The notes beneath the pieces are model-generated. The model searched no databases. It had not been told where the DNA came from and saw only the letters and a program-made list of their open reading frames with translations. DNA of 64,000 nt, taken from positions 5,683,501-5,747,500 of the forward strand of contig NC_084932.1 in assembly GCF_958298935.1 (NCBI RefSeq). The letters run 5' to 3'. This DNA comes from Phragmites australis (lineage: Eukaryota > Streptophyta > Magnoliopsida > Poales > Poaceae). Below are positions 1 through 11,236 of the stretch, in pieces (position 1 is the first letter of the stretch; each line of letters starts with the position of its first letter). Made by a program: the position numbers and the translations under genes.

Positions 1-77
1 GGTAGTACCATGTCTTGCAGTAATATTTTCGCAATATGTGCGAAAACGCAAGTTGTCAGGGTGAGAACTTACAAGGC

Positions 78-521
78 TCAGAAGTCCCATCGATCAAGCT
101 GCAGTCTAGCTTCAGCCATATCCTTTGCGCCTTCCTTCGTCGGTAGAAAATTGGGCAATCCCGACTGCGATGATTGCAACAGAAGGGGTTTTGAGCTTGG
201 TGAGTGAATATGCTCAGAGCTAACTCAAACATAGTGATAAACAGGTGTTGAATAAACGTAGTGATAAACCTTGTGCAGAGAACGTCCTGGTGTAGAGAGC
301 CTTGGCACTCCTGGCATTGCGTCCATAGCCTCCCAAAGAGCATCTCGAGCTCTGAAACAGTGGATGTTAAAGTTCAATCTGTCATTAATCGGCTTCGACA
401 AATAGTGTTGAGAACTTGAGAAACATTTGACAGGATATAGATAGTACCATTTGCTACTGTTTTGCAGTATAACTCTGCTTCTCTTCCCTTGCAATGTGAG
501 CCAAGTGTCTGATTGGCACCA
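78..521 (-). pseudogene. POLD1: DNA polymerase delta catalytic subunit, C-terminal three-exon fragment
   Basis: Three minus-strand exons are readable: 521-448, 351-270 and 164-78, joined by GT-AG introns of 96 and 105 bases. They encode the end of the CysA zinc module (SHCKGREAELYCK) and the whole CysB module, C-X2-C-X9-C-X4-C (CQECQGSLHQDVLC then TSRDC), which in this family holds a [4Fe-4S] cluster and contacts the B subunit. The tail reads to the expected DRWDF stop only after a shift. One A is missing in the run after the codons for RRRKAQ (near 123), so the frame breaks about 15 residues from the end. A CysA position where I expect Cys (TLCSHC) reads TLGSHC. Upstream exons should lie at higher coordinates but I see none, only repeats. 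Preserved introns argue for a DNA-level fragment rather than a retrocopy. A sequencing error could explain the frameshift but not the missing 5' gene. Confidence 0.85.
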
Positions 522-596
522 CTGCAGGGAAAAAATGCAGTAAAATGGTTAGGAATTTACAGACATTGAGTGCATAGATATGTCCATTTGCACACT

Positions 597-716
597 ACTG
601 CAGATTGGGCTAACACTGCGGGTTGCAAATCGGCCTTCACTACCGGTTACTACAGATCAGGCTAACACTGCGGGTTGCAAATCGGCCTTCACTACCGGTT
701 TTGCTTCCGGTAGTGA
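597..716. repeat. 52-bp tandem duplication followed by a CACTACCGG hairpin
   Basis: Positions 597-648 and 649-700 are two near-identical 52-base units differing at a few bases near their starts. The second runs into an inverted repeat, CACTACCGG ... CCGGTAGTG (about 690-716). Short CACTACCGG motifs in both orientations resemble the subterminal repeats of CACTA transposons, but I find no convincing terminus, so the class is left open. Confidence 0.7.
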
Positions 717-1329
717 ATAGTAGGCAGTGAAAGTCGAGTGCTATCCCTGCCGATTGTGAACCCGATAGTGAAGCTGTTTCCCAGGGGAAAAAAAAAGAAT
801 CTAAGCTCGAGCGGGCACTCGAGTCGAAGCCACTCAAGCCCGCCACTCGCCGTCGTGGAGCTCGAGTCACCGTTGTGGACCCCGCCCCACACGAACCCCC
901 CCCCCCCCCGCCACTGCCGCCTCCCGCGCCGTGGAGGGTTCACGTAGTAGAGGCCATCGTGGTCGATGTGCATGATGTCTAGTAAGCACCCGACACGTGT
1001 TCTCCATGGTGGCGCTCATCCGTCGTTGCTCGTCGGGTGCTGTCGTCTGCTCAAGCTCATCGTTCGTGTCCACTACTGGCCCCAGCTCGACGTCCTCCAC
1101 CAGCTCGATGACACATGGACATCCAGATGTGGCGGCACGAAGGCTGCCACCACAGAACACGCCATGCCCCTAGCTCTCTGTCCGCACTGCACCACTGTCT
1201 GCTCCTGGCTCCAGCTCAATGGCTGCTATCTCTGCCCCTAGCGAGATCTATGGTTGGATCCCACCATGGATCCCCACTGAATCTCGCCGTGGATCTCACA
1301 AGAGGGGGAGGAGGAGGAGTGTGAGGAAC
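717..1329. other. GC-rich stretch without a supportable gene
   Basis: A GC-rich block with a homopolymer run of C near 896-910 and a G-rich run near 1303-1317. Overlapping open frames exist in several phases, as expected of stop-poor GC-rich DNA, and none shows a recognisable domain. It may be the leader of the long-LTR family whose end follows. Confidence 0.4.
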
Positions 1330-1909
1330 GGTGACGTCCTCAGAGGGGTTGAATTATGACACTTAAAAACCTAAACCAAAAGGATTAAGAGGATTGCAAC
1401 ATACTCTAGCAAGGTAAATTGTAAGTATGTAAATGTGCTCTATATGGTTTAAGTCTTCCGAGTACCTTCGTACTCATGCCTGTGTTTTTAGGTGCTGCTG
1501 GTGAGTAAGAGCTGGTGTTTGGCTACTTCGTGCCTGCCGATCAGGGTGGCGGGCAAGAGTAGTTCATCCTACTCTCGGAGGTCGTGCTTTTGGGGTGGAG
1601 CCTAAGGACATGTGGCTCTACTCTCTTTTGTTGTATAGATTTATGTTTCCGCTGCGCATATATTGTTACCTTTTGATGTAAATTGTTGGAAATGGTTGCA
1701 TGTTAAAGACTTGTAATATAAATGTTAATTACTTGCTCTTTTTTAAGCTATGTTCTGATGCTAAATATTGGAAGGCATGTGTTCCAATTTTGGGCACAAA
1801 ACACGTGCCGGGACTACCGGGATGATATTCTGGTTAATCATCGAGGTTGTGATTATGAATAATGATCCTTCTGGTGATTAATTAGAATATTATTTGGATG
1901 GTTCCTCAC
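1330..1909 (+). mobile_element. 3' end of a long LTR (Ty3/gypsy type), truncated
   Basis: The text resembles the end region of the long grass LTRs that begin TGTAACACC. The match is from memory of such LTRs, not from a second copy here: a T-rich stretch, then a GCACAAAACACGTGCCGGGA block, then TGATTATGAATAATGATCC. It stops abruptly at about 1909, where a different LTR begins, so the terminal bases and primer-binding site are missing. No coding sequence is present. Confidence 0.4.
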
Positions 1910-2359
1910 AACGACTAGTATCAAGGTCAGATTAAGCTGTTTTGCTTTGGCCGACAAGATAGAGGACTCCCTATTGACTACGACTAGGGTTAAGACAGTG
2001 CTTCGACCCCAATATAAAGCGGGGCCCCAGACCCCCGAAAAAACAACTCCAACCTCTGAGCCATTTGCACATAGACAACTTGGCGCAAGCAACATCAAGC
2101 CCCTGGCATCCAATAATACTCGGAAACTTCAACCCTAGATTAGTTTAGATCTCATCTACTCCATTGTAATAGGGCTAGCCACATTGCTTGCACTTGAGAA
2201 CAATTAATATACAGCAACATCCACACAGGACGTAGGGTATTACTCTAATTGGAGGCCTGAACCTGTATACACCGTGTGTCTTATCTCCTATTTGATCCCT
2301 GATCTCGCAAGGTGCCCCTACTTGATTACAAATATATTATTGATTATTAACCCTCGACA
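1910..2359 (+). repeat. Truncated LTR related to the TAT-type element at 19.4-32.1 kb
   Basis: From ACGACTAGTATC onward this stretch aligns with the second part of the LTR at 19413-20038. Shared blocks include the GACTCCCTAT region, the polyadenylation-like CCATTGTAATAG, CACACAGGACGTAG and the closing CTCGACA. The first third of the LTR is absent. The text differs more from both LTRs of that element than they do from each other, so it is an older or separate subfamily copy. Confidence 0.75.
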
Positions 2360-2419
2360 TTCGATTTTGGGTGAGCGCAGAGGGAAAAAGTTGAGGATGG
2401 AGGGGATTGCGTGGGCTGC

Positions 2420-2577
2420 TAAAATAGTCAAGTCTTAACGGATAGCTCGAGATCGGCTTGTTTAAGCTTGCGAGCTTCAAGACAGGCTCGATTCCCAAAT
2501 GCGCTGATCTCAAATCGAGCTTTTAGCGATACGAATTCGAGTAGCTCACGAGCCTCGAGCTTTTTTGCCAGCTCTAA
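2420..2577. mobile_element. Truncated hAT-like element (TAGAGCTGG end)
   Basis: GCTCGAG-type repeats run to a right end whose reverse complement begins TAGAGCTGGCAAAAAAGCTC, typical of hAT termini. A matching left terminus and an 8-bp target duplication were not found, so it is probably a one-ended remnant interrupted by the next element. Confidence 0.35.
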
Positions 2578-2589
2578 TTGGGTGGTGGG

Positions 2590-3724
2590 CAGGGTTCAAA
2601 AAACCGACGGTAATCGAGCGAAAATCGCGATAACCGGCCATCTCGGTCCGGCTCGGTTTCAGAAACCGAACGGTAACCGAATTTGAATTCAAAAAAATTC
2701 AAAAAAAAAGAATTTAAACAAATTCAAAAAAATCTTAAAAAAAACTAGACACAATTCTAAGACCTGCTGTGAAAAAAATTTCAAAAAAAAAATTCGTTTG
2801 CATCATATTCTATAGGGAGGAAGTTTGAAAAAAATGAAAAAAAATTGAAGTGTGCGGCTCAGTTTACATGTTAAGAAAAAGTTTAACATGCAAACACATA
2901 TTTTTCTTGTATAGAACGTATCTTAAGAGGATCTTTAAAATTGATTTCATTTTATTTATTATTTTATTAATTTCTCTATGATTTTTACAAAGTTCACAAG
3001 CATAAAGTGAATATGTTAAGAAATAGCACTGTAATTATCTTTTTCATGTCTACTATTATTTTTTCTACGTAAATCATAGTATAAATAAAATAATAAAAGT
3101 GGTTTCACTAATTTTTGAGGTGTGATGAATTAATCTAGTCGCAACACATTTACACAATCCTGCATGTTATAATAACTAATTCATTAGTTTATGTATTTTT
3201 AAAAGACATACGATCATATAAGAAGACTAAAAAAATTAGTTTCATGATTTTTGGATTAGCAAAGAGTAAACTATGCATTTAACTTGATTTAAAAAATACA
3301 TTTTCTCACAGAAAATTTTGAACTTTTTTATGAGTATAAATACTTTTATCATGTAGATCATGTTACAAGGAAACCAACAAAATTTGTTTCACTTCATTTG
3401 AAGCTAAGATGAATTAGTTATTGATTTTATAAGATTGAGATAATTTTTAGGTTTTTTTGTTAAACTTCACTGAAAATCGAGAAAACCGCTCCATAAATCG
3501 AGAAAACCGATCGGTTACTGACAATGCGGAAAATTCGAGAAAACCGCTTGATAAATCGCAAAAACCGCTCGGTAACTGGTCCAATTCGACCGGTTATCGA
3601 GTGGCTAAAATCACGATTTTTTCCCCGAATTTCAAATTTATTCAAATGAATTTTGTCCAATTTTTTTTTAAAAATTCGAACGATTACCGCGGTAATCACG
3701 ATTTTTCGGTTAACGTAAACCCTG
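2590..3724. mobile_element. Non-autonomous hAT element with GTGGTGGG target duplication
   Basis: The left end reads CAGGGTTCAAAAAACCG and the right end, reverse complemented, reads CAGGGTTTACGTTAACCG. The 8 bases before the left end (2582-2589) are GTGGTGGG and the 8 after the right end (3725-3732) are the same, the length hAT elements make. The interior is AT-rich with no transposase. Inner inverted segments (AAAACCG and GGTAATCG motifs) extend the terminal repeats by some tens of bases. Confidence 0.8.
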
Positions 3725-3794
3725 GTGGTGGGTGCTACGGTAGGTAATCACGATTTTTGGGGTAACGTAAACCCTGGTGGTGGGTGCTACGGTA
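3691..3794. repeat. 52-bp tandem duplication of the hAT right end and target
   Basis: Units 3691-3742 and 3743-3794 are near identical. Each includes the terminal AACGTAAACCCTG of the hAT element plus GTGGTGGG and TGCTACGGTA of flanking DNA. The element end and its target site were therefore duplicated together after insertion, or during repair at it. Confidence 0.85.
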
Positions 3795-5976
3795 GCCCTC
3801 AGGATGGAACAATAAATTCTTACCAGCCGCTTATTGAGTTCAATATTGGTCCGATCTGTGTTTGCATTGACAGGAAAACACATACAAGTCCTTTAGATTC
3901 AATAAAATTTGAATTAAGTTCTTAAAATTTCTAGCTAGAGCAATCTGTCTATTCAAAACACGTTGTTATTAACAAAATGCCCAAACCCAAAATGTATTTG
4001 GACATTGGTTTCCCAGTGGATAAACTGTCCAGCCGGATCTTGTGCGCGCTAAGTAGGTGACATGGAAAGAATGGAATCGACGTATTTTGACCTTGGTTCC
4101 CTAGTGGTTATAGAGTCCGGTTCTCGAGCCAGAAACGTTGTACAGTGACGGTAGGGAACTGTCTCTGCAGGTATCTAGCTTGACAGACAAAACAAATTTT
4201 GAGTCTCCTCATCATTGTCGCATGGAAGGCTTGGAAAGAATGAAATTGGCGTATCTTCGAGGCGCAGACCAAGAGAACAGCTGGACATATAGAACATTGA
4301 AGATGAGGCCCAGCCTAGGTTCAGTGTGGCCATAGTTTGTAACGTGTACCCTTTTCCTCTCGTTTGATGGAAATTGGAAGAAAACTGCTATTCTCAAAGA
4401 CTAAGTATACATGGTTCGGAAAATACAAACACTCACCAGCCATTTAGTAGCATATATAACTACATTAATCTTTAGTGGCACAATGGAGGTTGCTGACCTT
4501 GTCAATAATGTGTTGTGGCAGTAGAGATTCCAGAGACTGAGGCACATTAGGGGCTGCAGAAGTGTAACAAACCGAGCAGCTCCTAAGTTAGCCATGGCGA
4601 TAAAAAATCATGACACGTCCTTTCCCGCTGCATCACATTCCATGAAATGCATATACACATGTCTCATGACAGGTAGTCAAAGCCTCGTTCATCCTACTTT
4701 GGTTCTTCACAGAATTTTCAATTGCATAACAGAAACGGATGTTAGTCCAATTTGATGTGAGATCCAATGTGTTTGTATACCGCCCGTTAAATAGAATACT
4801 AAGTACTGCACCCTGAAGGCTTGAACCGTAGGCAGTGGCGTCTCTACATATATAGTGCCACTCCCTACTGACTCTTTTGGTCTTCCCCATTAGTCATGGC
4901 TCCAAAGTTTAGTTTTTATGTACATTGAGCAAATGGGCGGATCCACATTATAATAGAAGGGTTCTGTTGATCCTAGTGACTCGTTGCCGGCTCAAAGAGA
5001 CAATCGTACATGTGTTATTACTGTGGTTCAGAAATGAACTATATCATGACTTCCAATATGCATTGGGCAGAGGACAGTCGTTGGTGTTAAAGCCACACTA
5101 CAGATGCATCCATGTAAATGTTCCTAAAACAACGCTCAAATGCGGGAGTTTTTCCTGATTTTTTTGGGCAATGAGTAGTTTACTATGAATATTCCAAGAT
5201 CCTCCCATTTGAAACAGGATCCAAAAATACTCATGACACATTTACTAGCATACAACTAAATTCATCTTTGGAGGCACATGGTAAAACAAAAATATTCTGT
5301 CATACAATTAAATTCTACACGCGTCTGCAAATCTGAATTTGTAGAACTAAATTGGAGACACGTCTGGATGTCATCATTCGTTCAATTCCTGCACAAATTT
5401 ATGTGGCAGGCAAAATTCGTGGACTCAAAATCATGGCATAGATAGATGCTCTTAGTCTCAAATCAATCTGGATCCATCGTCTGCTAACTAGTTCATCCAT
5501 GATCAATCTCGCCCTCATGCTGTTTCTGCCCGCACTGTGCAACTACCCGGAACTAGCTAGGCTGTCTGGCCATGGAAGCATATCCTCACGGCGCCAGAAA
5601 AGCATGATGAACACGCAGAACGGTTGATGACTCCAGCTTCGCACCGCCATTCCTTCTGCTGCTCAGCCAATAGGTAACCAACCACACGTTTCTCTATTCC
5701 CGGTGCGTCTCATTCCGATGCTGAGTATACATGACTTGCTGATTCATTGATACGTTGTTCACGACCTGCCATTTGGAAATTTTCAGCAACAGAAATTAAA
5801 TAAGTTCAGCTGGACGAGGAAGCGACATAGAGTATTACTATTAATAATGGCGGATGAACTTGGCACCGAAGCCGAATAAATGTGCTCTATTGACAACATG
5901 TGCATCAACACCCGAGCTAGTCCTAGAACCACTAAACTTTTTTATTCTTTTCTCTAACTCCAAATATACTTTTTAA
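3795..5976. other. Intergenic, no gene seen
   Basis: Open frames are short and interrupted, and I recognise no domain, RNA gene or clear terminal repeats. Degenerate inner repeats occur: two segments near 4000-4130 share GACATGGAAAGAATGGAAT / TTGGAAAGAATG and TGGTTCCC / TGGTTTCCC. Probably decayed repeat DNA. Confidence 0.4.
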
Positions 5977-6150
5977 TACTCCACCTAACTCGAAATATAT
6001 AAGTCGATCTAGCCTTGTTAACTTTGTAATTATAACTCACCCTACAAATTCTTGATTACACCTGTAAATGAGCTCTTTTCCCATGCAATTAATACTTCAT
6101 GCAGTGAGAAGTAAGATGAGAAAGAGTATATGTAAAAGATAGGGGGTGTT

Positions 6151-6441
6151 TGTTAGGAACGTAGCGGAAGTATCACCAGGATCATCAAGCCAAGCATAAG
6201 ATCAACACACAAGACACGATATTTTTTAACGAGGTTCGGCCAAGTTGCCTACATCCTCAGGGCATGACTACGGGCGCTCCTCCCCAACTGTTTCGTCTTG
6301 CCATGATTACAACGGTGGTGCCTTCTATTTAAAGGCCCGGAATTAGGAGTTCGACTACAACTCTAATCGTAGTCCCACTCAATTACAACTCAAGTCTATC
6401 TGTAACCTACCATGTACACATATTCGACACATATTCCAACA
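6151..6441 (-). repeat. 3' LTR of the copia element
   Basis: Begins TGTTAGGAACG and ends ATTCCAACA on the plus strand, 98-99% identical by eye to the other copy. It lies downstream of gag on the minus strand and so is the 3' LTR. The purine-rich minus-strand stretch AAGGTGAAGTTT abuts it and is the likely polypurine tract. Confidence 0.9.
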
Positions 6442-6530
6442 AACTTCACCTTGACGAATATGCACGTCAACTTGAGTCTGCCATGTGTGAACCTCCGTGT
6501 ACCTAGACTTGAGCCGTTTATCTCTGCTGC

Positions 6531-7767
6531 TCATCCTGAACAGTCCGACGAGAATGCCTCGCCGCTAGGAACGTATTCCGCAAAATTTGCAGCTCCCACC
6601 TTCATGACTTCACCTTTCAACTTGTATTGATGACCTTCCATCTTCTCACCTATCATCACAGTCTTGCCATCCTGCATCACATTCAAGGTCTTCTTATCTG
6701 GCATCGCCTGATATAGCCAACCTTCTCCATGCAGTAATCCAAGCGATATTAGATTCTTCGTAAGTCCCGGCACATGCCACACACCCTCAAGTAGCACTTC
6801 TTGTCCATCATACATCTTCAGTTTGATATTGCCGACTCCCATAACACGGTAACCCATGTCATCTCCCAAGCGAGCAAGACCAAAATCACCTTCAGAGTAT
6901 GAAGAGAACCACTCCTTGTTTGATGTTGCATGATATGAACTCGCCGAATCTAACAGCCATGCTTCACCATAAGACTTTTCACTTGATAGTACGAGAAGAT
7001 CACCATCACTATCCGAGTCACCTTTCTTGGAAACCACAATATTTGCCACGCCTTTCTTCAGTTCTGGACAATCTTTCCTTACATGTCCCCAATCCTTGCA
7101 TTTATAGCACCGTGGCCCCTTCTTCTTCTTTTTCTTGTGAGTCTCCCTACCTGGATCACCTTTGACCAAAAAAGCATTTCCAGATGAACTCTCACCAGCA
7201 TTGTTCTTCCTCCTTTGTTCATGAGCAAACAATACCGCAAGAATATCATCCACTTTGACTGCCTCTTTACCATACGTCAATGTTGTGACCAAGTGCTCAT
7301 AAGACCTTGGCAAGGAACACAGAAGAATAATCGCCTTGTCTTCATCATCAATTGTCACCTCCACCTTCATAAGATCAGCAACAACTTAGATTAAAGACGT
7401 TTACGTGCTCAGCAAGATCTGACCCCTCTTGCATCTTCAGCCCATACAGTTTTTGCTTCAGATACAGCTTCCGAGTCAATGTCTTGGACATGAATTGATC
7501 ATCTAATTTATCCCAAATCTTCTTAGGTGATGTTTCATCCATGACATGGTACATGATTTGATCGGAGAGACACAACCTTATTGTCGCCGCTGCTTGTGCT
7601 TGCATCTCTTCCCACTTGTCATCATCTACCGTGACTGGCTTCTTGTCGCTAAGAGCCTTCAGGATCCCCTGCTGCGCCAGCAAGTCCTTGACTCTTGTCT
7701 GCCAAAGCCCGAAGTTGCCAGTCCCGTCAAATCTCATCACCTCGAATTTGGAAGCCATCGACGCCAT
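6531..7767 (-). pseudogene. copia gag plus partial protease, one frameshift
   Basis: The polyprotein starts with MASMASKFEVMRFDGTGNFG, a typical copia gag start. It runs through a UBN2-type gag domain, continues after a 1-base frameshift near 7387, and has a zinc knuckle CYKCKDWGHVRKDCP (about 7050-7095). A protease segment follows with WLLDSASSYHAT, where copia proteases usually read DSG. The frame ends at 6531 just before the LTR region, so the protein is gag plus a protease remnant and no polymerase was ever reached. An extra base in the CTAAGTTGTT region turns the frame into a stop at 7375. Without it the frame is continuous, so the break is recent. Confidence 0.88.
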
Positions 7768-9555
7768 CTGCCTGTTGCCGCAGACCGCCGAATCCTGCTC
7801 ACGTGTACCTCACGTGTGCTGAACGCGTCTTCGCACGTTCGTACCTGCGCCCCTCGTGGACGCACCGCCACGCACACGCCGAACCGCGCGTACGCCCGCC
7901 TCGTACACCGCCCGTGCACGATCTGCCGCTCTCAAGCCCCTGTCGACAACCACGCCGCTTGCACACGACGAAGCCGACCCGCTCGATCGCCGCCCGCCGT
8001 TCACCGTCAACCGCCACAAGCAACGGTTCACGAACAGTCTGATTGCAATTTTCGCAATCTCGTGGACTTCCTTCTCTGGTTGCCTTGCGTTCTGTTTCTG
8101 TTGCGCGCTGCACTCGCACGCCTTGTATTTATTACCCAGCCCAGTTGGCTCTTGACCAACTCCAAGTCGGTACCCAATCGGACACGCCCACCCAGCTCTC
8201 GCGAGTGCATGTCCAAGCCACCGAGCCGAACACGCTGCTGAAAGCGACACGAACTCCAGCATCACGAGCCCGCCTCTTTTTTAATGCCACAGCCGAGCTT
8301 CCTAGACCTCTGGAACCGAGCCGATCAACGCTGACTGCCGTGCGATACCAATTCGACCACCTGGACCGGCTACCTCAGCCATGCATGCTGCGTGGTAGAG
8401 CCCACCTGGGCCTTCCGTACCGAGCCAGCCACAGGCCGAGCGCCTCCTGCCCAGCTGCATAGTCTTGTGCGCATGATCTCCACGGGCTGTCTCTGTCCGC
8501 CACATCGCCTATGCTGGACCACCACCGACGCTCGTCACCACGCCTGGCCTGGCCGCCCATGTGAGCCAATGCCTGCTGGCCCTGTCCCACGCACCTGTCC
8601 GTCCGCGTCTGGCTTTGGCCGCCCGCCCGTGATGCCCAAGCAGTGGCCTGATCTGTGTTGAACGCGCCTTCACGGCTTGATCACCTCGCCACAAAACACG
8701 CGCACAAATCTCCTGGAGCTCCAGACCGTCTCGGCCTTATTCAAAGCCGCGTGCAAACTCCAGCCGATCACCATGCAATATTTTAATCCCATATGCATGC
8801 ATGCTTTGCTAGAAGACACACATCACATAAGGCCATGCACGTGTGCCCTCCAAAGCCAATCACGCTGGATTTTTAAATCCAAATAGTGTGCATGTCTCCC
8901 ATGCACCCTACATGCATGCATACAAGCTGTTGACCAAGCCTTGCCGATTTCCTTTTTTCTTTTCTCCGTTCCTCACCACCACGGCCCGCGCGCTGACTCC
9001 TGGGCCGGCCAGCTAAACTAATCAGACACCTGTTCGGCCACGTCTCGGAACCAGCCGCTTCCTGCTGCAGCTCCACGTGTTCCACCTCAGGCCAACACAG
9101 CCGAATGCTAAACGAGTCCGCACGAGTCCACGTCAGCCACGCCTCACGAGCCTCCGAAGTCCACCGTGACTTTCGCCATCGCTGTCGCTGCTCCACCTTG
9201 AGCAAACAACAGCCGCTCCGATCTAGATTGATCGCCCATCAATCAGACCGTGAGTGGAAGCCGCTGCCTTATCAACAACGTCTTCCAGCCGCACTGTCGA
9301 AACTGGCCGTCACGTCTGACTGACCACTATCAAACTACAGCCCCCAGCCGCTATCAACCTGATCTCCACGTCTGGACGGATCCCTATTGATGCAGCCCAT
9401 CGGACGGTTCAAGCCGCCGCGCTTGAAGTGTCCGAATCCACCGACCGAATCGTTGATTGCCGCCATGCTCCACCTTGCGCCGTCCTTCCCCGGACTAGTG
9501 CAAGCCTTGCGCGGTGTGGAACATATCCTCGTGCCTTCTCTTGATCTTTCTTCAT
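7768..9555 (-). other. Long GC-rich leader of the copia element
   Basis: About 1.8 kb lies between the primer-binding site and the gag start, much longer than in ordinary copia elements. It is rich in CG dinucleotides and stop-poor in several frames, so its open frames are not evidence of coding. I recognise no captured host gene. It could carry packaging or dimerisation signals, or acquired DNA. Confidence 0.55.
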
Positions 9556-9568
9556 GGCTCTGGTACCA
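9556..9568 (-). promoter_or_regulatory. Primer-binding site (initiator Met-tRNA type)
   Basis: The minus strand reads TGGTACCAGAGCC two bases inside the 5' LTR, close to the TGGTATCAGAGC complement of plant initiator tRNA-Met used by copia elements. It fixes the element's orientation. Confidence 0.8.
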
Positions 9569-9570
9569 CT

Positions 9571-9860
9571 TGTTAGGAATTTAGCGGAAGTATCACCAGG
9601 ATCATCAAGCCAAGCATAAGATCAACACACAAGACACGATATTTTTAACGAGGTTCGGCCAAGTTGCCTACATCCTCAGGGCATGACTACGGGCGCTCCT
9701 CCCCAACTGTTTCGTCTTGCCATGGTTACAACGGTGGCGCCTTCTATTTAAAGGCCCGGAATTAGGAGTTCGACTACAACTCTAATCGTAGTCCCACTCA
9801 ATTACAACTCAAGTCTATCTGTAACCTACCATGTACACATATTCGACACATATTCCAACA
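9571..9860 (-). repeat. 5' LTR of the copia element
   Basis: Direct repeat of 6151-6441, adjoining the primer-binding site, so it is the 5' LTR and holds the promoter. Minus-strand transcription would start here. Confidence 0.9.
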
Positions 9861-9999
9861 GTGTTGAGTGTTAACAACTTTTCAGAGGAAAGAAGAAAGA
9901 TAATATATTGAAATTATTGAAACTGTATTGTCATTTGCCTAAATCCGTAATTCTAGTGTCTTAGTCTAGAACGGCTCACATTTCGAATTGGAGGGAGTA

Positions 10000-11236
10000 T
10001 CAGGTGTCTTTCATAGCTCTATGAAGGATTATATTACTCAAACCAAGGGTGTGATGAGCCTATGGCTCCGCATGTTATTTCTACTTGGCTCGGTGAAAAG
10101 GAGTGCAACTCTTCAAATAAAATTCCTATTCAATTTGGTTCCATATGCCTATTTTATGAAGCAATAATGCGAGGAAACTCAAGCTGATGCTGCTGCTACT
10201 ATGTCGAATAAGCTAATTTTTATTGGAGCAAATGTTTTGCGCAAGAAGGGAAAAAAAAGAAGCCTTGCATCCAGATTAGCACCATGCATATTGAGTTATA
10301 TTCGGACTGTGGCTAGCTTAATTAGGAGAGTTAGACTAATATTAGCATGTGGCCGTACCATTTCAATATTTCTATACGTGAGTCTTAGCCTTTAGGATTG
10401 GTGCATGTGTCCAGGTCGGTTTCTTCGTTACGATGGAGTCCGATTAATTGGTCGAGTCCGAGTCGAGTCTAGTGCCTGCGTGCACATAAATTAGGCCGGC
10501 AGCCTTGTATCGGGGGGATGGAGTTTTTGGTGTGTGTTTGCTGTCGTTGACAGAAACCCTAGAGAAGGGCGATCCTCTCCTCGTCTATCGTGTGGTGATT
10601 ATCTTTCCGATCCATCTGGGTTGTGAAGATCGTGGTCAAGTTATCAGGCTTGGGCACGTGTCGAATTCCATTGGAGTTCTCCTCTCTAGATCGTGTTCCT
10701 GGAATCACGGGTTGGAGAGCTGCTATCGCTGCTAGTTTACATCAATTCACAATATTTGTAACCCAAGTTATCTTTTGTCCTGCTATTGTTTGCATGGATT
10801 TCCCATCTGTTATTTGCGCAAGTGCATGTGTTTGTGCTGCTGGCCTTTGGTTTGCATCTATTACAATAGTTGCAAATCGGCCTGCTGTTTTCTTTCGCTA
10901 CTGCTACTGCTGGTTCGGTTGGGAGTATTAGCTTCCGCCTTTGTTGCTAATTGGGAGGATTTAAGTACTATTTAATCTCTGATGCCGTGAGATCGTTACT
11001 GCTCCTTCGGTTTCTCATGTGCTGCTGTTGGTCCAGAGAACGGATTTAATATTACGGCAATACCAAAGCTAGGGCCTCATCTCGTACTGATCAGAAGATC
11101 TTCCGAACTGAATTTCAATCCCATTACCAATGGCTTCCTCAACACAGATATCAGGATCTGTGCGCATCAGAAACAATCTGTGATATTCTACCCAACCATG
11201 TATGTGTCCAATAAAGTTCGTTTCCCACTAGCCACT
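10000..11236. other. Unassigned stretch, possibly LTR or leader debris
   Basis: Frames are short. The segment 10500-11000 is T-rich with CCCTAGAGAAGGGCGATCCT and CTCGTCTATCGTG, a style seen in transcribed plant leaders or copia LTR ends, but I see no second copy and no terminal repeats. No gene is called. Confidence 0.35.

Larger units (their letters stand above)
6151..9860 (-). mobile_element. Ty1/copia-type retrotransposon, gag-only, minus strand
   Basis: Two direct repeats of 291 and 290 bases (6151-6441, 9571-9860) start TGTTAG and end CCAACA. The element is flanked by GTGTT at 6146-6150 and 9861-9865. Inside, on the minus strand, lie a Met-tRNA-type primer-binding site, a long GC-rich leader, gag with a CCHC knuckle and the first part of an aspartic protease. 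There is no integrase, reverse transcriptase or RNase H, so it must be mobilised in trans. The LTRs differ by only about four substitutions and one 1-base indel by eye, so insertion is recent. It sits inside a Stowaway-like MITE. Confidence 0.9.
5979..9997. mobile_element. Stowaway-like MITE split by the copia element
   Basis: The left terminus CTCCACCTAACTCGAAATAT (5979 on) and the right terminus, reverse complemented CTCCCTCCAATTCGAAATGT (ending 9997), are matching Stowaway-type inverted repeats. Both are bordered by TA (5977-5978 and 9998-9999), the target duplication of Tc1/mariner MITEs. Removing the LTR element and one GTGTT leaves a MITE of about 300 bases. No coding capacity. Confidence 0.75.

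Noticed and set aside
7546..8462. Open frames of 139-231 codons on both strands in the copia leader
   Set aside because: They overlap gag or each other in different phases within CG-rich DNA and show no recognisable motif.
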